Source: Panopea generosa (lineage: Eukaryota > Mollusca > Bivalvia > Adapedonta > Hiatellidae). Taken from it: a DNA stretch of 64,000 nucleotides. The translations under genes and the position numbers were made by a program. The notes beneath the pieces were generated by a model that had not been told where the DNA came from, did not search any database, and worked only from the letters and a program-made list of their open reading frames with translations. The stretch lies in NCBI GenBank assembly GCA_029582155.1, contig CM055897.1:7838795-7902794 (forward strand), read 5' to 3'. Of this stretch, positions 23,680-35,064 are shown in pieces. Position 1 is the stretch's first letter, and each line of letters begins with the position of its first letter.

Positions 23680-23879
23680 GTAAAATTAGTTAATCAGATA
23701 TTTCTTTACACATTCATTGCTAGGTTATCTTATAAGTTTTCAAATCAACACTGCTCCAAAGGCAAACAATGCTCTTTGACTGAATATAATAAAAATATAA
23801 ACATACTGTATGTATAAAGTATGGCAATACAGCTGTTTTCTCTGTTAGATTATTTTCTTGCTTTATTATAATCCAGCTC

Positions 23880-24290
23880 ATTATTTAGCTCTACTGGCCA
23901 AAAGACAGCAGGGCTTATATCATCGTAAATTGTCCATTGTCTGTCCGTCTATTAAACCTTTTCTTGTACACACAATAGCACCTTCATTTTAAGCGCTACT
24001 GGTCAAAGGTCAGCAGGACTTATGGCATGGTAAATTGTCCGTTGTCTGTCCATTAACCTTTTTCTTGTAGAAGCGGTGGCACTTTCATTTTTCATTGAAT
24101 CTTAATCCCAAACTTGCACAGCAGTTATATAACCACAAGATATCGGACAACTTCTTGAACCAACGTCATTTGACCACAAATGCCCCCGCTACAGGGCCTA
24201 TAAGCACAATTTTAGCAAAACTTTAAGAACCATTTTCTCTGAAAGTTCAAGGCCTACCCTTAGATATTTGACATGTAGCATTTGTTGCCA
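23880..24290. repeat. Dispersed repeat with about 105-bp tandem start
   Basis: CTACTGGCCAAAAGACAGCA and CTACTGGTCAAAGGTCAGCA, each followed by GTAAATTGTCC(A/G)TTGTCTGTCC, occur about 105 bp apart. Downstream text (CTTGCACAGCAGTTATATAA, GACCACAAATGCCCCC) is of the kind repeated widely in bivalve intergenic DNA. It lies in an intron of the pseudogene. Confidence 0.5.
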
Positions 24291-24570
24291 GCGGAGCGTT
24301 CAGGTCTATGTTCAATCAAACATATTTCTGATATCATTAATACAGTAAATTTGTCACCTTACCAAGGCTTTGTACTGTATCAATATTAAAGTAACACGCT
24401 ACAATTTTGATAAAACTTCATTCAATTCTATTTCTGTAAATTATATGTCTACATGATACATGTGAAATAACATTTAATAAAAATAGTTTTGTTTCAGTTT
24501 TGGAAAGGGGTCTTACATTGTAAAATGCGTAAAAGTATTTGATTTAACATATTTCTCATCACATTCACGT

Positions 24571-24825
24571 CTTCCGTGGCCTAGTGGTTAAGGTGTCAGC
24601 CTCGGAAGTGGGAGGTCGAAGGTTCAATTCCCGGTGGAAGCACTTGGATTTTTTTCTGATTTGGCCGGTTACCCAGCAGCTAGTTAAATTGAGGGGTACA
24701 GAATGTCTAACAGCCTGACGCCTGGCAATGATAGCTTTCGGGAAGTAACTGTGTACAACATAAAGGTGTCTCATAAACCCACTGTGGCTGGCCCTTTCAA
24801 TAGGGGTGACACTATAATAAACATA
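24571..24825 (+). mobile_element. SINE family D (tRNA-like head)
   Basis: CCGTGGCCTAGTGGTTAAGG (A-box) and GGTTCAATTCCCGGTGGAAG (B-box) are at tRNA spacing. The outer CTTCC and GGAAG can pair, but the T-stem is poor, and a non-tRNA body follows (GGTTACCCAGCAGCTAG, CTGTGGCTGGCCCTTTCAAT). A SINE is therefore more likely than a functional tRNA. Confidence 0.6.
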
Positions 24826-24973
24826 CATTTTACTTCTACTATTTACACATTTGATGACATATTTTATTTTTATCAGTCTCGGATGGATAACATTTTAAAA
24901 GGTAATTATTTCAACACTAGTGTGACTTAAGTACTTGTAAAAAGAATATAAAATGTCATTGCTTTGTTTACAG

Positions 24974-25145
24974 GGTTCAAGCAATACGAAGAACTACGAC
25001 AAATAGTGGAAAACAAGGTTCTTCTGAAAGATGTAGGGAAGCTTTCACCAGCCCAGCAGACCTCTTCCCTGGAGTCCTACCTCAAAGTAGTTTGCCAGTT
25101 TGCTTCAAAATTTCTACATTACGATCATCCACAGGTACAAGCAAG
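24974..25145 (+). pseudogene. THAP/transposase-like gene, exon with SPAQQTSSLES block
   Basis: Acceptor TTTACAG, donor GCAAG|GTAAAC; enters in phase 1 and leaves in phase 2. It reads GFKQYEELRQIVENKVLLKD, VGKLSPAQQTSSLESYLKVV, CQFASKFLHYDHPQVQAR. I know this helical block (LSP-x-x-QTS-x-LES, with Phe-Ala-x-Lys-Phe) from the C-terminal third of the family. Fully open; conserved with few oddities. Confidence 0.85.
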
Positions 25146-26310
25146 GTAAACAATACATTCATATCTTTTTAATATTATACCGAATGTGTCCATCCTTCAA
25201 AGATATTAAATGAAAACGGATTATTATTAATTTCAGGTTGTGAGAGTGACACGGACAGCATATACTTAGCCCCACCCCCATCCCTGGTTTAGACCCCGCA
25301 CCGCCACCAGTCCCCTTCACACTCTTCTTCACATTTTGGCTTGTCATGCATATGGTTTGAAACCCATTTTTTAATATATCTTATATTTTTTTCTTAATAA
25401 AATGTTCAAATGTCACAAAAATATTGGAGTAAATCACAACCATTTTTCCTATATAGTATCCAACCAGAAATGGATCAATTTTGATCGGGGGTGGGTGGGT
25501 AGCCACTAGCTCAATCCAACATTCTCCCACACATTTTAACTGGTAGTGGAGGTTCTGGGTTTGAAATCCCGTTCATTTTACATCTGATAGTTGTTAAAAA
25601 TATTGATGTAAATAACAAGCATTAACCCCTAAAACTAAATGGATTAGAGAATTTGGTTTTTAGAATATAAATAAATTCCAGGCACGTACTCCGACCAGCA
25701 GAAAACACCATATTCTGTAGTGCTCACAATGCATGACATATTGGGTTTAAAACCCTTTTTTTTGCTCGACCATTCAGATAATAAAGAGAGCTATTCTTCT
25801 CACCTGGTTACACCGTGGTTAAGTTTTGCATGTAAGCCCCTATCTCGGTAACAATTGCAAGTATTGACTTGATACTCCCAGTTATCAAACCTACTAGAAT
25901 AACTAAGTAATATATAACTCTTGCATTAATATAATGCAAAGTATTTCCCTTTCTTCACTTAGAAATGTGGTTAAAGTGTTGTGTGCAAATACCGTGGAGT
26001 ACATATCACAACAAACACTCAATGTATTTAATTGAAACTCAACAGCTTTTGCATGTATTGAACTGAAACTTCATATATGGTATTGCAGTTATAAGGTCTT
26101 CTCAATTTAGTAAGTTAGATAACTTTGTTTGGATTTGTCATCAGTCTTAATAAAATTTGTACTTTTGTGACATATTTGTATAGTTGAGCGCGCTGTCCCT
26201 CCAACAGCTGTTGTTAGGTCACCTGAGGTTTTGTCTCAAGGACCTTTTGCGATCGCCTTTTGTCATTCGACAGAAGGGTATACATTCTTAAATACTCTCT
26301 CCTCAGGTTG

Positions 26311-26316
26311 CCCCCC

Positions 26317-26347
<31 letters not shown>

Positions 26348-26351
26348 ACAC
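26311..26351 (+). repeat. C23 homopolymer joined to (CA)n
   Basis: A pure C run followed directly by CACACACA. A similar compound tract is at 39787-39815. Confidence 0.95.
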
Positions 26352-26422
26352 TTCCACACAAATAATAAAATAAATGTCTACGAAAAATCAAATTTCAGTC
26401 TTAATTGTTTAATAATTTACAG

Positions 26423-26571
26423 ATTATGTCTGGCTGCATTACATTTTAATGAAAATCAAAATAGAGACCAGACTTACAGATAAGACAATGGGGAACTTCA
26501 GTGGCAAGTTTCATTCCCGTGGGGTAGAGAACATGCAGTTGCAAAAGATGTAAAGGTCAAACAGACATTTG
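26423..26571 (+). pseudogene. THAP/transposase-like gene, ALHFNEN exon with premature stop
   Basis: Acceptor TTTACAG, donor TTTG|GTATGT; joins the previous exon in phase 2 and leaves in phase 1. Reads RLCLAALHFNENQNRDQTYR, TAA at 26481, then DNGELQWQVSFPWGREHAVA, KVKQTFG. The LAALHFNEN and W-V-SFP blocks are typical of the family. The TAA is an in-frame nonsense codon in an otherwise intact exon. Confidence 0.85.
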
Positions 26572-27012
26572 GTATGTATACCAATACTAGTGTTGTTATT
26601 TTTATCGTTCAGAATAGGTCCTCTGTAGTCTGGTAATGAGATTGGATTACCTCACACCGCTGAGGGTGGGGGTTAAAAGTTCAGCTCATTAAATAATTTT
26701 TTTATAGACAGTTTGCCAGATACTTTGGATTGACTGTTGTTCTTATCAGATTAATAATAAAATTTATAAACAGTTTGGAGCAGCAGAAATAGCACACTTT
26801 CAAAAACTATGAAGATGGAAACGTGAGTCTAAACCAATAAATTCTTTAAATGACTTTCAAGTACTTTAAAACAGAATAGGTATTTGTGAGAAGTCGTAAA
26901 TTTAAAGAATACATATTTTATGTATTCGGTCATACACTATCTATTGTAAATATTGATGATATTAGAATTTTTGCTGTTGGCAAACTATATGAAAATATTT
27001 CGACTGTTTCAG

Positions 27013-27212
27013 ACTACATCAAGGAATTAATGGCTGAAGTGTTACTGCGAAGAGAAGCCTGCAGCAGTTTCAAGTCTGCCAAGGACTTGAGAATACTAGA
27101 AGAGACAACCTGGCCAAGCGCAGGGGATGGCTATAGATCCAGACCTCCACCTTTAGCACAAAGTACGCCTTTAAAGATCAGTAAAAGAAGTGAGAAAGCA
27201 ATGAGAACTTGA
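27013..27212 (+). pseudogene. THAP/transposase-like gene, terminal exon
   Basis: Acceptor CTGTTTCAG; phase 1 match. Reads DYIKELMAEVLLRREACSSF, KSAKDLRILEETTWPSAG, then a basic Pro/Ser-rich tail ending KRSEKAMRT and TGA at 27210. The YI-x-x-LM-x-EV-x-x-RRE block is the usual C-terminus of the family. The first AATAAA hexamers that might serve polyadenylation lie about 700 bp downstream (near 27920 and 27951). Confidence 0.82.
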
Positions 27213-28588
27213 TTTAATCAGTGATCTTGGGCGGGCCCTTTAACAATTTATACCAACATGTTGAAATATTAGTATGAAACTGATTTGAAACATTTCTTTT
27301 GTGGAAGTCTGTTATTCAGATATGAATCCCCATTATAGTGTTCCTCGTGCTGTGGCAGAAGCCTGTCATTGAGACGGAATAGCCATTATACTGTTCTTCA
27401 TTTTGGCAGAACTCCATCCTTGAGATGTGAATAACTGTTATATTGGTTATTCGGCTTGGCATTGACATGTGTATAACCATTATATTTGTTCTTCTGTTAA
27501 ATGGAATTATTTAACTATTGTGAATTAGTTTCTGGAGTTGCTGCATATAACAACATTTGACATTTTTAATGGCTCAAATATTGTCCACTGACTTTTAGGT
27601 TTTTGCTCTTTTGCATCTATTTTTCGATGTTAAGTATACTGGCTGTATTTGAATTGGACTATAGTATTCTGTCAGCAAGTGAGTTACCTGAATTGCTGAC
27701 ATGAGCATTTAACACCAAAGTAAACGGTAAGGAAATACCTAATTTAGATAACAAAACGGTCACTTCCATTATTATACACCACCGTTATTGAAGCATAACA
27801 ATTGTGTTTATCGGCTTTGTATGCATGGTAGTAAAATATTTTTAATAAGATATTCACCAAATATATATAGTAGTTATAAATCAATTATGTATGGGACAAG
27901 TTTTTGAACTGGCCATATTGAATAAATAATGTTGAAACAGCACCTGCAGTGCAATAAATCTTGGAACCGTGCCCTATTTTTCATCAGCTACATTCCTACA
28001 AATATTTAACACACTCTGAGAACTCTGATATACAAATGACTGTCCAGTTTGAATACAAAAATGGACAACATGAAACTTTCACAGATTTTTTAATATGTTC
28101 ATGGCAGTTCAATGAAATAGTAGAATTCTCATGGCTCAGTTGTAGAGCATGGAACCCATTGTTGTGTACTATATGGTAGCCACTGCCATGTGTGGTGTAC
28201 TTTATACTAGTTGTAGAAAGGAAAACGTAAAGAGTGATTTGTCTATATTGTCATACTTCCTTTTTACAATCAGTGTAAATTAAATATTAAATAAATAACA
28301 GAAATCATTGTAACATAAACAGTTTTTATTTTGTGTAAGTATACGCTAAAATAATTTAGGATCACACATGGAATTAAAATGGTTCTACCAGACTAAGATA
28401 CTTAAACAACAAGTTTATTCAATTAAAAATACATTGGGAATGCCATTGAGTAAATTTAAAACCACATACAGCTTGTTCTCATGAACTTTCTTTAAACTTT
28501 ATATTTGATTCATTGGCATTTTCTCTATGTCATTTAACAGCATTCAAATTTTCTACCAATAACAAGCTAATAACGTGCCAATATATAA
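27213..28588. other. Non-coding stretch downstream of the pseudogene
   Basis: May include the former 3' UTR. The only pattern seen is a loose repetition of TTGAGA..GGAATAnCCATTATA..GTTCTTC near 27310-27500. Confidence 0.4.
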
Positions 28589-28693
28589 ATATCACATTCC
28601 TGTGAGGGCGATATTGAAAATTGTAAACCTGAGAATAATATAATTTTTCGACGGTTGACAGTTTTCAAAACCGCCCTCACTTCAATGTGATAA
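28589..28693. repeat. Foldback inverted repeat
   Basis: The left arm ATATCACATTCCTGTGAGGG-CGATATTGAAAATTGTAAACC pairs with the right arm read in reverse (TTATCACATTGAAGTGAGGG-CGGTTTTGAAAACTGTCAACC). Arms are about 42 bp, imperfect, around a loop of about 20 bp. It could be a small inverted-repeat transposon relic. Confidence 0.75.
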
Positions 28694-28699
28694 TTATTT

Positions 28700-30085
28700 A
28701 ATTATACCGAAAAAAACACTTAAGGAGTAACATTTATACGTAGAATTGTGTTTATTTATTGAGGTGCTTGATAGTCCGATGTTTTTTTTTGTATATTTTG
28801 TGAACACAATTACATGAAATGTATTAGTGGCACACTCTTTTTTATTGTTAATAAAAATACTTCTGTTTTATTAAATTAAATTGAATAATCTACTGGTTGA
28901 AACAAATTTATACTAAAAACATGATTTGGGTTTGGGAATTTTGATGTTAAATGTTGATGTTTAATTTTTCAGAACTTGTACGTTAAAAGAATTTTGTAAT
29001 GTGTGTCAAATGTCTATATATAGAAATGCTGTAAATGTAATCACAGTAATAACGCCTATCAGATTATTCAATGGTTGCTGTTGTGGCAACACTGCATTTA
29101 TTTGCTCCATTTTAAGTCATGTTTTGCTTTAAAACTTATTTTGCAGGGCAATATTAAAAACTATTGACTGATCGGGTATGGGTTATTTAACTTAGAGACT
29201 TAAATTGAGGTATAATAATTAATTATAGCACATGTTCTCACAGATGTCACATGTGAACTATATCAAGAGATCAATATTGTCTTTATGAGTATTGTAAAAA
29301 CTTGCAAAATCAAAGTGAATAATAATGAAGTATTGAAAGCAAGTATTTCAAACTTCCCTTTTATGTAAATACATGTACTTTCAAAGACTAAGTTATAATA
29401 GCAATTTATAGTTTGAAAACATATTGCTCAATGTATATATATTATTTCCTGTTGTTCATTTTAAAATCTAACATATTTGTTTATTGTTTAAAATTTTGTT
29501 TCTTTTGATGATTAATTGTTTGTCCTAACACATCATGTGCATTGTGTAAATCTAGCACCAATTCAGTATTTAAGGGTGGACTTCTAATTATTGAGAGAGA
29601 TGTTAAATAACAGAGTTATGTATTGTAATACTTTTTGGATATTGTTATTGGCTGGAAAAAAAATTTCAGACAGATAGGAATAACCGTCAGGACTTTGTAA
29701 ATCTACTTTAATAACTTGTTATTGTAAACATAAATTTGGATTCCAGCCATTATTATATATAAACTGTGTTAACATTTAAGTTTTATTCACTGAAATAATA
29801 TTTTATTGGACATTGCTTTTAAAGTGTGATTTTGAGTGGATTTAATATTATTGCATATCTGTCATTGTAACACTGTAATTTTTAATAATCAATATTATAT
29901 AGGTTTGAAACTTTATTTGTCAATAAACAGTGTTAACCAAATTAAAACTGTTAGAAATTAACATGTGTTGTTATATTTGGTGTCTGTGACCTTCAACGTA
30001 ATAAATATAGTGTATTCAAAATCATCAATTCTGCACCATACTTCACATTTAAAAAAAAAAGTCGCTCATCGCATCTTCTTGTCTA
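28700..30085. other. Non-coding stretch, nothing recognised
   Basis: Strongly AT-rich; no repeat or coding signal found. Confidence 0.4.
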
Positions 30086-30087
30086 CT

Positions 30088-30275
30088 AGTTCAGTGCGTG
30101 GTGCAGTGGTAGAGCACCGAACCCATGATCTGAGGGTTGTGGGTTCGGTCCTCCACGACGGCTATGTGTCGTGTCTTTCAGCAATACACTTCCGCATATG
30201 CTTAGTACTGGTTCTACTCAGGAAGACCTGGAGCATAAGTTGTAAGAACTTCACAATCGAAGTAAAATGAATAAG
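30088..30275 (+). mobile_element. SINE family B, copy 1 (tRNA head)
   Basis: GTGGTGCAGTGGTAGAGCAC (A-box) and GGGTTCGGTCCTCC (B-box) are at tRNA spacing. A central domain follows (TGTCTTTCAGCAATACACTT, CCGCATATGCTTAGTACTGG), then AAGTTGTAAGAACTT and a 3' end AAAATGAATAAGTTTAAGTT. The same body is at 55507-55690, which proves a dispersed family. Confidence 0.8.
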
Positions 30276-30687
30276 TTTAAGTTATTTGTCTACTCACAGC
30301 CAACCGGAGTAACAACGACCAAAGATAATTCACGGCTTAGTAAAAGTATACAAACTTTTATTATGGTGATATCCGTCATTCTAAATCATTCCTCTTTCAA
30401 CATAAAGAAAGGTATTATTAAATTTACCACTTTTCAACTTTCAATAAGGACTGCAGGTTTTGTGATTGCATGTTTTCAATTGGAAAAAAAGTTGTTTTAC
30501 ATAAAGGGGCGGTAACCTTTCAGCCAGACTATAGAATGAATCCAAAATTCTGTTGGAAGTTTCTCTAGACACTTCTACAAATATAGTTATATAACTATAA
30601 AAATAGTTATAACTATAAAAACAACGAAATCTTAAAATGTATTATTTTGCATGAAACTACTGACTAAAATTTTGTTTTGTCCAAAAA

Positions 30688-32411
30688 CTATTCAAAGATA
30701 GGATATTTAAATCCACAATACTCTTCAGATGGATACCGTTGTCTGATTGTGGAAACAACTCAAGAAGGAAGAACCTTTCTCGTTTTTTTTTTTGAAGTCT
30801 CTTCCAAACCCATCTAACGAATTGTCTGTAGGCTGTGTAACGGTACGTTCTGAAATAATAAACAAACAACAATATAGCTCAGATATCTTTAAATTTATAT
30901 ATATCCATTTGTTTATACATGTTTTTTAAGAAATAACATTTCCTATGGACTGTCACTGGGGTGACATATTGTTTAGGAGTTTAGCACACAATAAAACATT
31001 AACTAGAGTTGGCCATTGGCAAAAATATAAGAATATTGTCTTGTATCCAAATTTGCATTGTTACAGACGATGCCTCAGAAAATAAAGGAATTGCAACAGG
31101 TCCATATTTGATATGTGTTACAGTTTGAGATGTAAAAATCGTACTGTTTATTGAACAATAAATATATAGGACACATAATTATGTTGCGTTCTTGCAACTG
31201 CACTAAAAGGTAGTTTACTAAACTAAAGAGCTGATGTACGTTATAAGAAGTGTTAAATCTAATCTACACAGAAAGACTTGAAGCATGTCTAAAATGAAGT
31301 CAAATGAATAAATATATAAACATTTTAATTAAGTGAGTGTACTTACTTATGGATCAGCTGACCCTAAACAGGAAACCCTTCTTGTTCGATATACGTGTAA
31401 TAACTGGCTTCAACCACGTGGATGTTGAGACAGTTGCCCAGAAACCCTTCGTGTTCTGTAATACACTGAAGCCATTGTTCTTCAACTTTGCAACTGACTA
31501 CGTCATTTTCTCTGCAACATCCACTTTCCAACAAAGTGGGCATCTGCATGCAGTTTGTGCATGTACACCTACAATAAAAACAGAAATAAAAGTTGCAACC
31601 GAATGTGTGTTTCTTTTATTATATTGATATTGGGAACACGTCATCCATCATTTAGTAAAGGTGGAGGCACGTATCAGTATGCAGTTGGGTACTTTTGTAA
31701 ATAGATTGGTTTATATGAGCATTGCTACAGTCTCATTTAAGAGTTTGTTTTTGGTGGGGACATCTGTAGAGTTTTGAATAACAGAGATTTGGAATCCAAT
31801 TCATGTCACTCATTTTTCTTCTTTTTTTTTTCGGTCTAGTTATTCTAAAAATGTGAAAAAGTTCCAGGGTGCATACTGATATAATTGGTAAACAATTAAC
31901 GCTAATCACTCACATGAGCTTAGGGAGTGGATAATAATGTTTAATGGGGGTGGACAGGTCTCCTAGCGGTAAGTATCTATATATACGCTACGGGACCTGC
32001 CCGCCCCCATTAAACTTTATCATCCACTCCCCAAGCTCCTGTGTAATCACTGTGTATAATTATGCCTGTCATTACATAGAAATACAATTATTTTTTCATT
32101 GTAAAGTTATATTTAATAATTTTATTATAATCGCTGCCGAATATAAAAATTGCCAACGAAATGGTCTATATATTTTTTTTTTCATGTGCTGAAAGGGCAC
32201 GGCACTGCTCTTACCATTCGGACGGATCCGTTCCAGGTAAATGTTGAGGGTCGGCTTCTTCCTCAGATTCGCTCTCAGATGACGAATGTTTCTCGTGACT
32301 GGCGTCAGCCTGATTCCTTAAAACCATCGGTATGAACATATATGGCTGTATTCCGTCATTTAAGTCAAACCCTTCAATTTCATCGAGATCAGAATCGTAC
32401 TCGATATCCAT
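30688..32411 (-). pseudogene. P2X7-tail-like zinc-domain gene, three exons, disrupted
   Basis: Exon 1 (32411-32215) starts MDIEYDSDLDEIEGFDLNDG, then IQPYMFIP and an acidic Ser/Glu tract, ending at donor GAATG|GTAAGA. Exon 2 (31568-31347; acceptor TATTGTAG, donor AA|GTAAGT) reads CTCTNCMQMPTLLESGCCRE, CKVEEQWLQCITEHEGF, LNIHVVEASYYTYIEQEGFP. Exon 3 (30849-30688; acceptor TTTCAG) reads TYRYTAYRQFVRWVWKRL, then in another register RKVLPS, stop, VVSTIRQRYPSEEYCGFKYP. Phases agree (2 and 2). The WCxCxxC..CC..C pattern and the YR-x-x-AYRQFVRW block match the cysteine-rich C-terminal domain of P2X7 receptors, which in many invertebrates occurs alone as a soluble protein. Breaks: TAG near the end of exon 2 (about 31364), a poly-A frameshift (about 30780-30791), and TGA where a Cys is expected in exon 3. 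Hence a pseudogene, probably recent. Confidence 0.85.
31908..32045. repeat. 58-bp-arm hairpin inside intron 1 of the P2X7-like pseudogene
   Basis: The left arm (CACATGAGCTTAGGGAGTGG, then ATAATAATGTTTAATGGGGG, TGGACAGGTC, TAGCG) matches the reverse of the right arm with about seven mismatches. A loop of about 16 nt (TAAGTATCTATATATA) separates them. It is too symmetrical to be chance and fits a miniature inverted-repeat or foldback element. Confidence 0.85.
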
Positions 32412-32715
32412 GTTTATATTGTTATCTACTTAACAGATGTTTATGTTGTGTAATTAGGTTTAATAAATGTACAAATTGAAATACAATGGCTGAACATTAC
32501 ACTTATCTTCAAATATTTTTGTTTTCAACCGTAACCGGCCGCACAAACATTCCGTAGATGTTACACTATCACTTCAGCGTCGAAAGATTTTGAATTTTGG
32601 ATGAAGTTTAAAAGCAGTTCGTCTGGAAAAAAGTGAATGTATATATGAATAAACAACCTGTACTTAAATAACTAAAACCATATTATAGAGTTACATTTTT
32701 TTTTTTTTTAGAAAA

Positions 32716-32716
32716 G

Positions 32717-32760
<44 letters not shown>

Positions 32761-32762
32761 TG
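32716..32762. repeat. (GCGT)n microsatellite
   Basis: About 11 uninterrupted GCGT units: a CpG-dense island in AT-rich DNA. Confidence 0.95.
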
Positions 32763-32889
32763 TTGTATGGTGTTAAGCGTCGCTTTCAACACTTTTTCAG
32801 CTTTATCGAAACGTTGTCTACTTAAGACAATATTCTAATCGCTGTCATACTGGAGTGTGGTGCCGCATATACATGTTTTGGTACCCCAC

Positions 32890-32945
32890 CAGGTCACATT
32901 ATACTGACCAGAGTGGGGCGCTATAGCCATAGACCACTGCTGCAA
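32890..32945. repeat. Small palindromic element
   Basis: CCCCACCAGGTCA, CATTATAC, TGACCAGAGTGGGG can fold on itself (GGTCA/TGACC and CCCCAC/GTGGGG). Similar CACCAGGTCAnATTATACTGA strings are, as I recall, common in bivalve repeats. Confidence 0.5.
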
Positions 32946-33259
32946 TGTGTCTTACATTTTATAAAGTTTCTCATATTCCTATAAAACTATTATACTTAGT
33001 GACATAAAATGTTCACAGTGTATACATCTTAATATGGTGTTGTCTATTTTTGGTCATATTTGTAAATATATGTGAAATGTTTTCACTGATAATTTTTAAA
33101 TCACATCAGAACATGATTTTCTCTTATGTTGTCCAAAACGTTCGTAATTAAGAATATCATTTTTTTTCTTATTCTATCCCATAGCCTAAAACGGGACATA
33201 TTTGTTAAATTTGATGATGATAGTCCAGATTCGGTAAAGACCTATCGTTAATAAATATG

Positions 33260-33790
33260 TGCATACTCAAAGTTGAAATGTTTATGAATACGGGACCAGG
33301 AGTGAATACTTAATTGAAAGGCTTTGTGAATATAAATTCATGACAAGGACTGTATACTAAAGTTGAAATATTTTGTGAATACAGAACAAATTGTGCATAC
33401 TTAAGTTAAAATTTGTTTTTAATACAAAACAATGACTGCATATTAAAGTTAAAATGTTTTGTGAATACAGAACCAGTTGTGCATACTAAAGTTGAGATGG
33501 TTTTTTTTAAAACGATGCAATAAATGTAAACCCAGTTGAAATGTTTTGTGAATACAGTGCAAGAAATGCATACGCAAGGCGAGATGTTTTCTGACAACGG
33601 TGCAATAAATCCTAGTTGAAATGTTTCGTGTACTTAATTGAGATGTTTGTGAATACAAGACCAGAAGTACATACTCAAATTGAGATGTTTAGTGAATACA
33701 GGATCAGGAGTACACACACACAAACAGAACTGGACTGCTTAAACAAGTTGAGGTGTTTTGTGAATACAGGCCAAATACATTTTACAATAG
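33260..33790. repeat. Degenerate minisatellite, unit about 43-60 bp
   Basis: GTTGAAATGTTTTGTGAATA followed by CAGnACCAGnnnTGCATACT recurs about ten times with variable spacing. The minus-strand frames rich in Phe, Cys and His across it are products of the repeat. Confidence 0.75.
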
Positions 33791-33799
33791 CATGTTTAG

Positions 33800-35060
33800 T
33801 GTTTCAACATCGCCCATCATTAACACATAACACACGATTTCTATGTATAGATTTATTTCTTATATTGTAACAACTGTCATTTAAACTTAAATGAATTCTA
33901 TTAACATATATACTTTTTTCTAAACACAGTTAAAAAAACGTTCCCATTTTTAGTTTCAGTTCCTATTTATCTCAATCAAACCATGCAACTTAACCCCACT
34001 GTCTTCAAAAGTAATCTCCCTAATCTCCATTTGACTGAACATCTCGCCAGCCCTAAGTAAACTGTCCCAAATAACTACATGACTTTACACCTGAAATTTC
34101 CAAAGTCAACTCTTTCCCCTGAAGTTAAAACTTATCTCCCTTTTAAAGTGTGTAGCTTCAGCACTAAACCCAAATTACTTCCGCTAAATTGTCATGAAAT
34201 TCCTCCTTAATTTATACACCCATCATTAATTATCCTCATCAGATGTCCACTCTCTTCGCTAAATGACCATACAATATGTTACTAATTGTATTTTTAGCAT
34301 GTTGTACGCGAACCTTTGACAGTGTCATATATCAAAAGTTCAAACTAATTAGTATCTCCAAATCTTAAATAACTAAATGCTTGTACTTATAGCATGCCAT
34401 ACACACCAGTATTATTTTGGGTTTAAGTTTCACATTATCAAAAAATAGAATACAATAATTAATAATTGAAGTGACTGATAATAACACATTAGATTGTCGA
34501 TATAGATGATTAAATAGATATGTTGAAACATATTGAAATAAATAAATTGTTTTCCTGTCAATTAAATAAAAATGTATTTGTTGAATGGGACATGCAATAA
34601 TTTTAATTTCTTCCGCTGGTTTCGGCAAACATATTGTAAAGGACACGTGATAGTTATCAGAAACGATCTATCGAAGGTAATTATATAACATACGCTGCAA
34701 AACAATATATTAGAATAAATAATTTATGTGGCTCTTGTATTTTCGTTTCTAAAGTACTTTAATGGCCGAGAAAGATTTTCAAAATGATTTTAATAGTCTG
34801 ACATTAACCTATTCTGTGATTTAGCTGTAAATTAGTAAATTATAAATCACGACACAGGTTTATATACATACCTGTTGAACAAACATATGCCTCACTAAAT
34901 GACGGTCTGTATAGAAAGAAAATTACAACTCGATTTTCACAGCAGTTACAAATTATACTATAAAAACCAAACGTTTTGATTTTCATACACAATTGAATAG
35001 ACCATGATTTTATCATATTCGATGTTGTGTTTATTTATCCAATTAAAAGAAAATGAAAAG
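33800..35060. other. Non-coding stretch, nothing recognised
   Basis: Includes a C/T-rich portion (33960-34260) with many CTCCC and CCCTAA steps on the plus strand but no clear period. Confidence 0.4.
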
Positions 35061-35064
35061 GGGC

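Noticed and set aside
24571-24650. Functional tRNA gene
   Set aside because: A- and B-boxes are present but the T-stem does not pair and a SINE body follows.
29965-30270. 101-codon frame
   Set aside because: Its second half is the tRNA-derived SINE family B; not a host gene.
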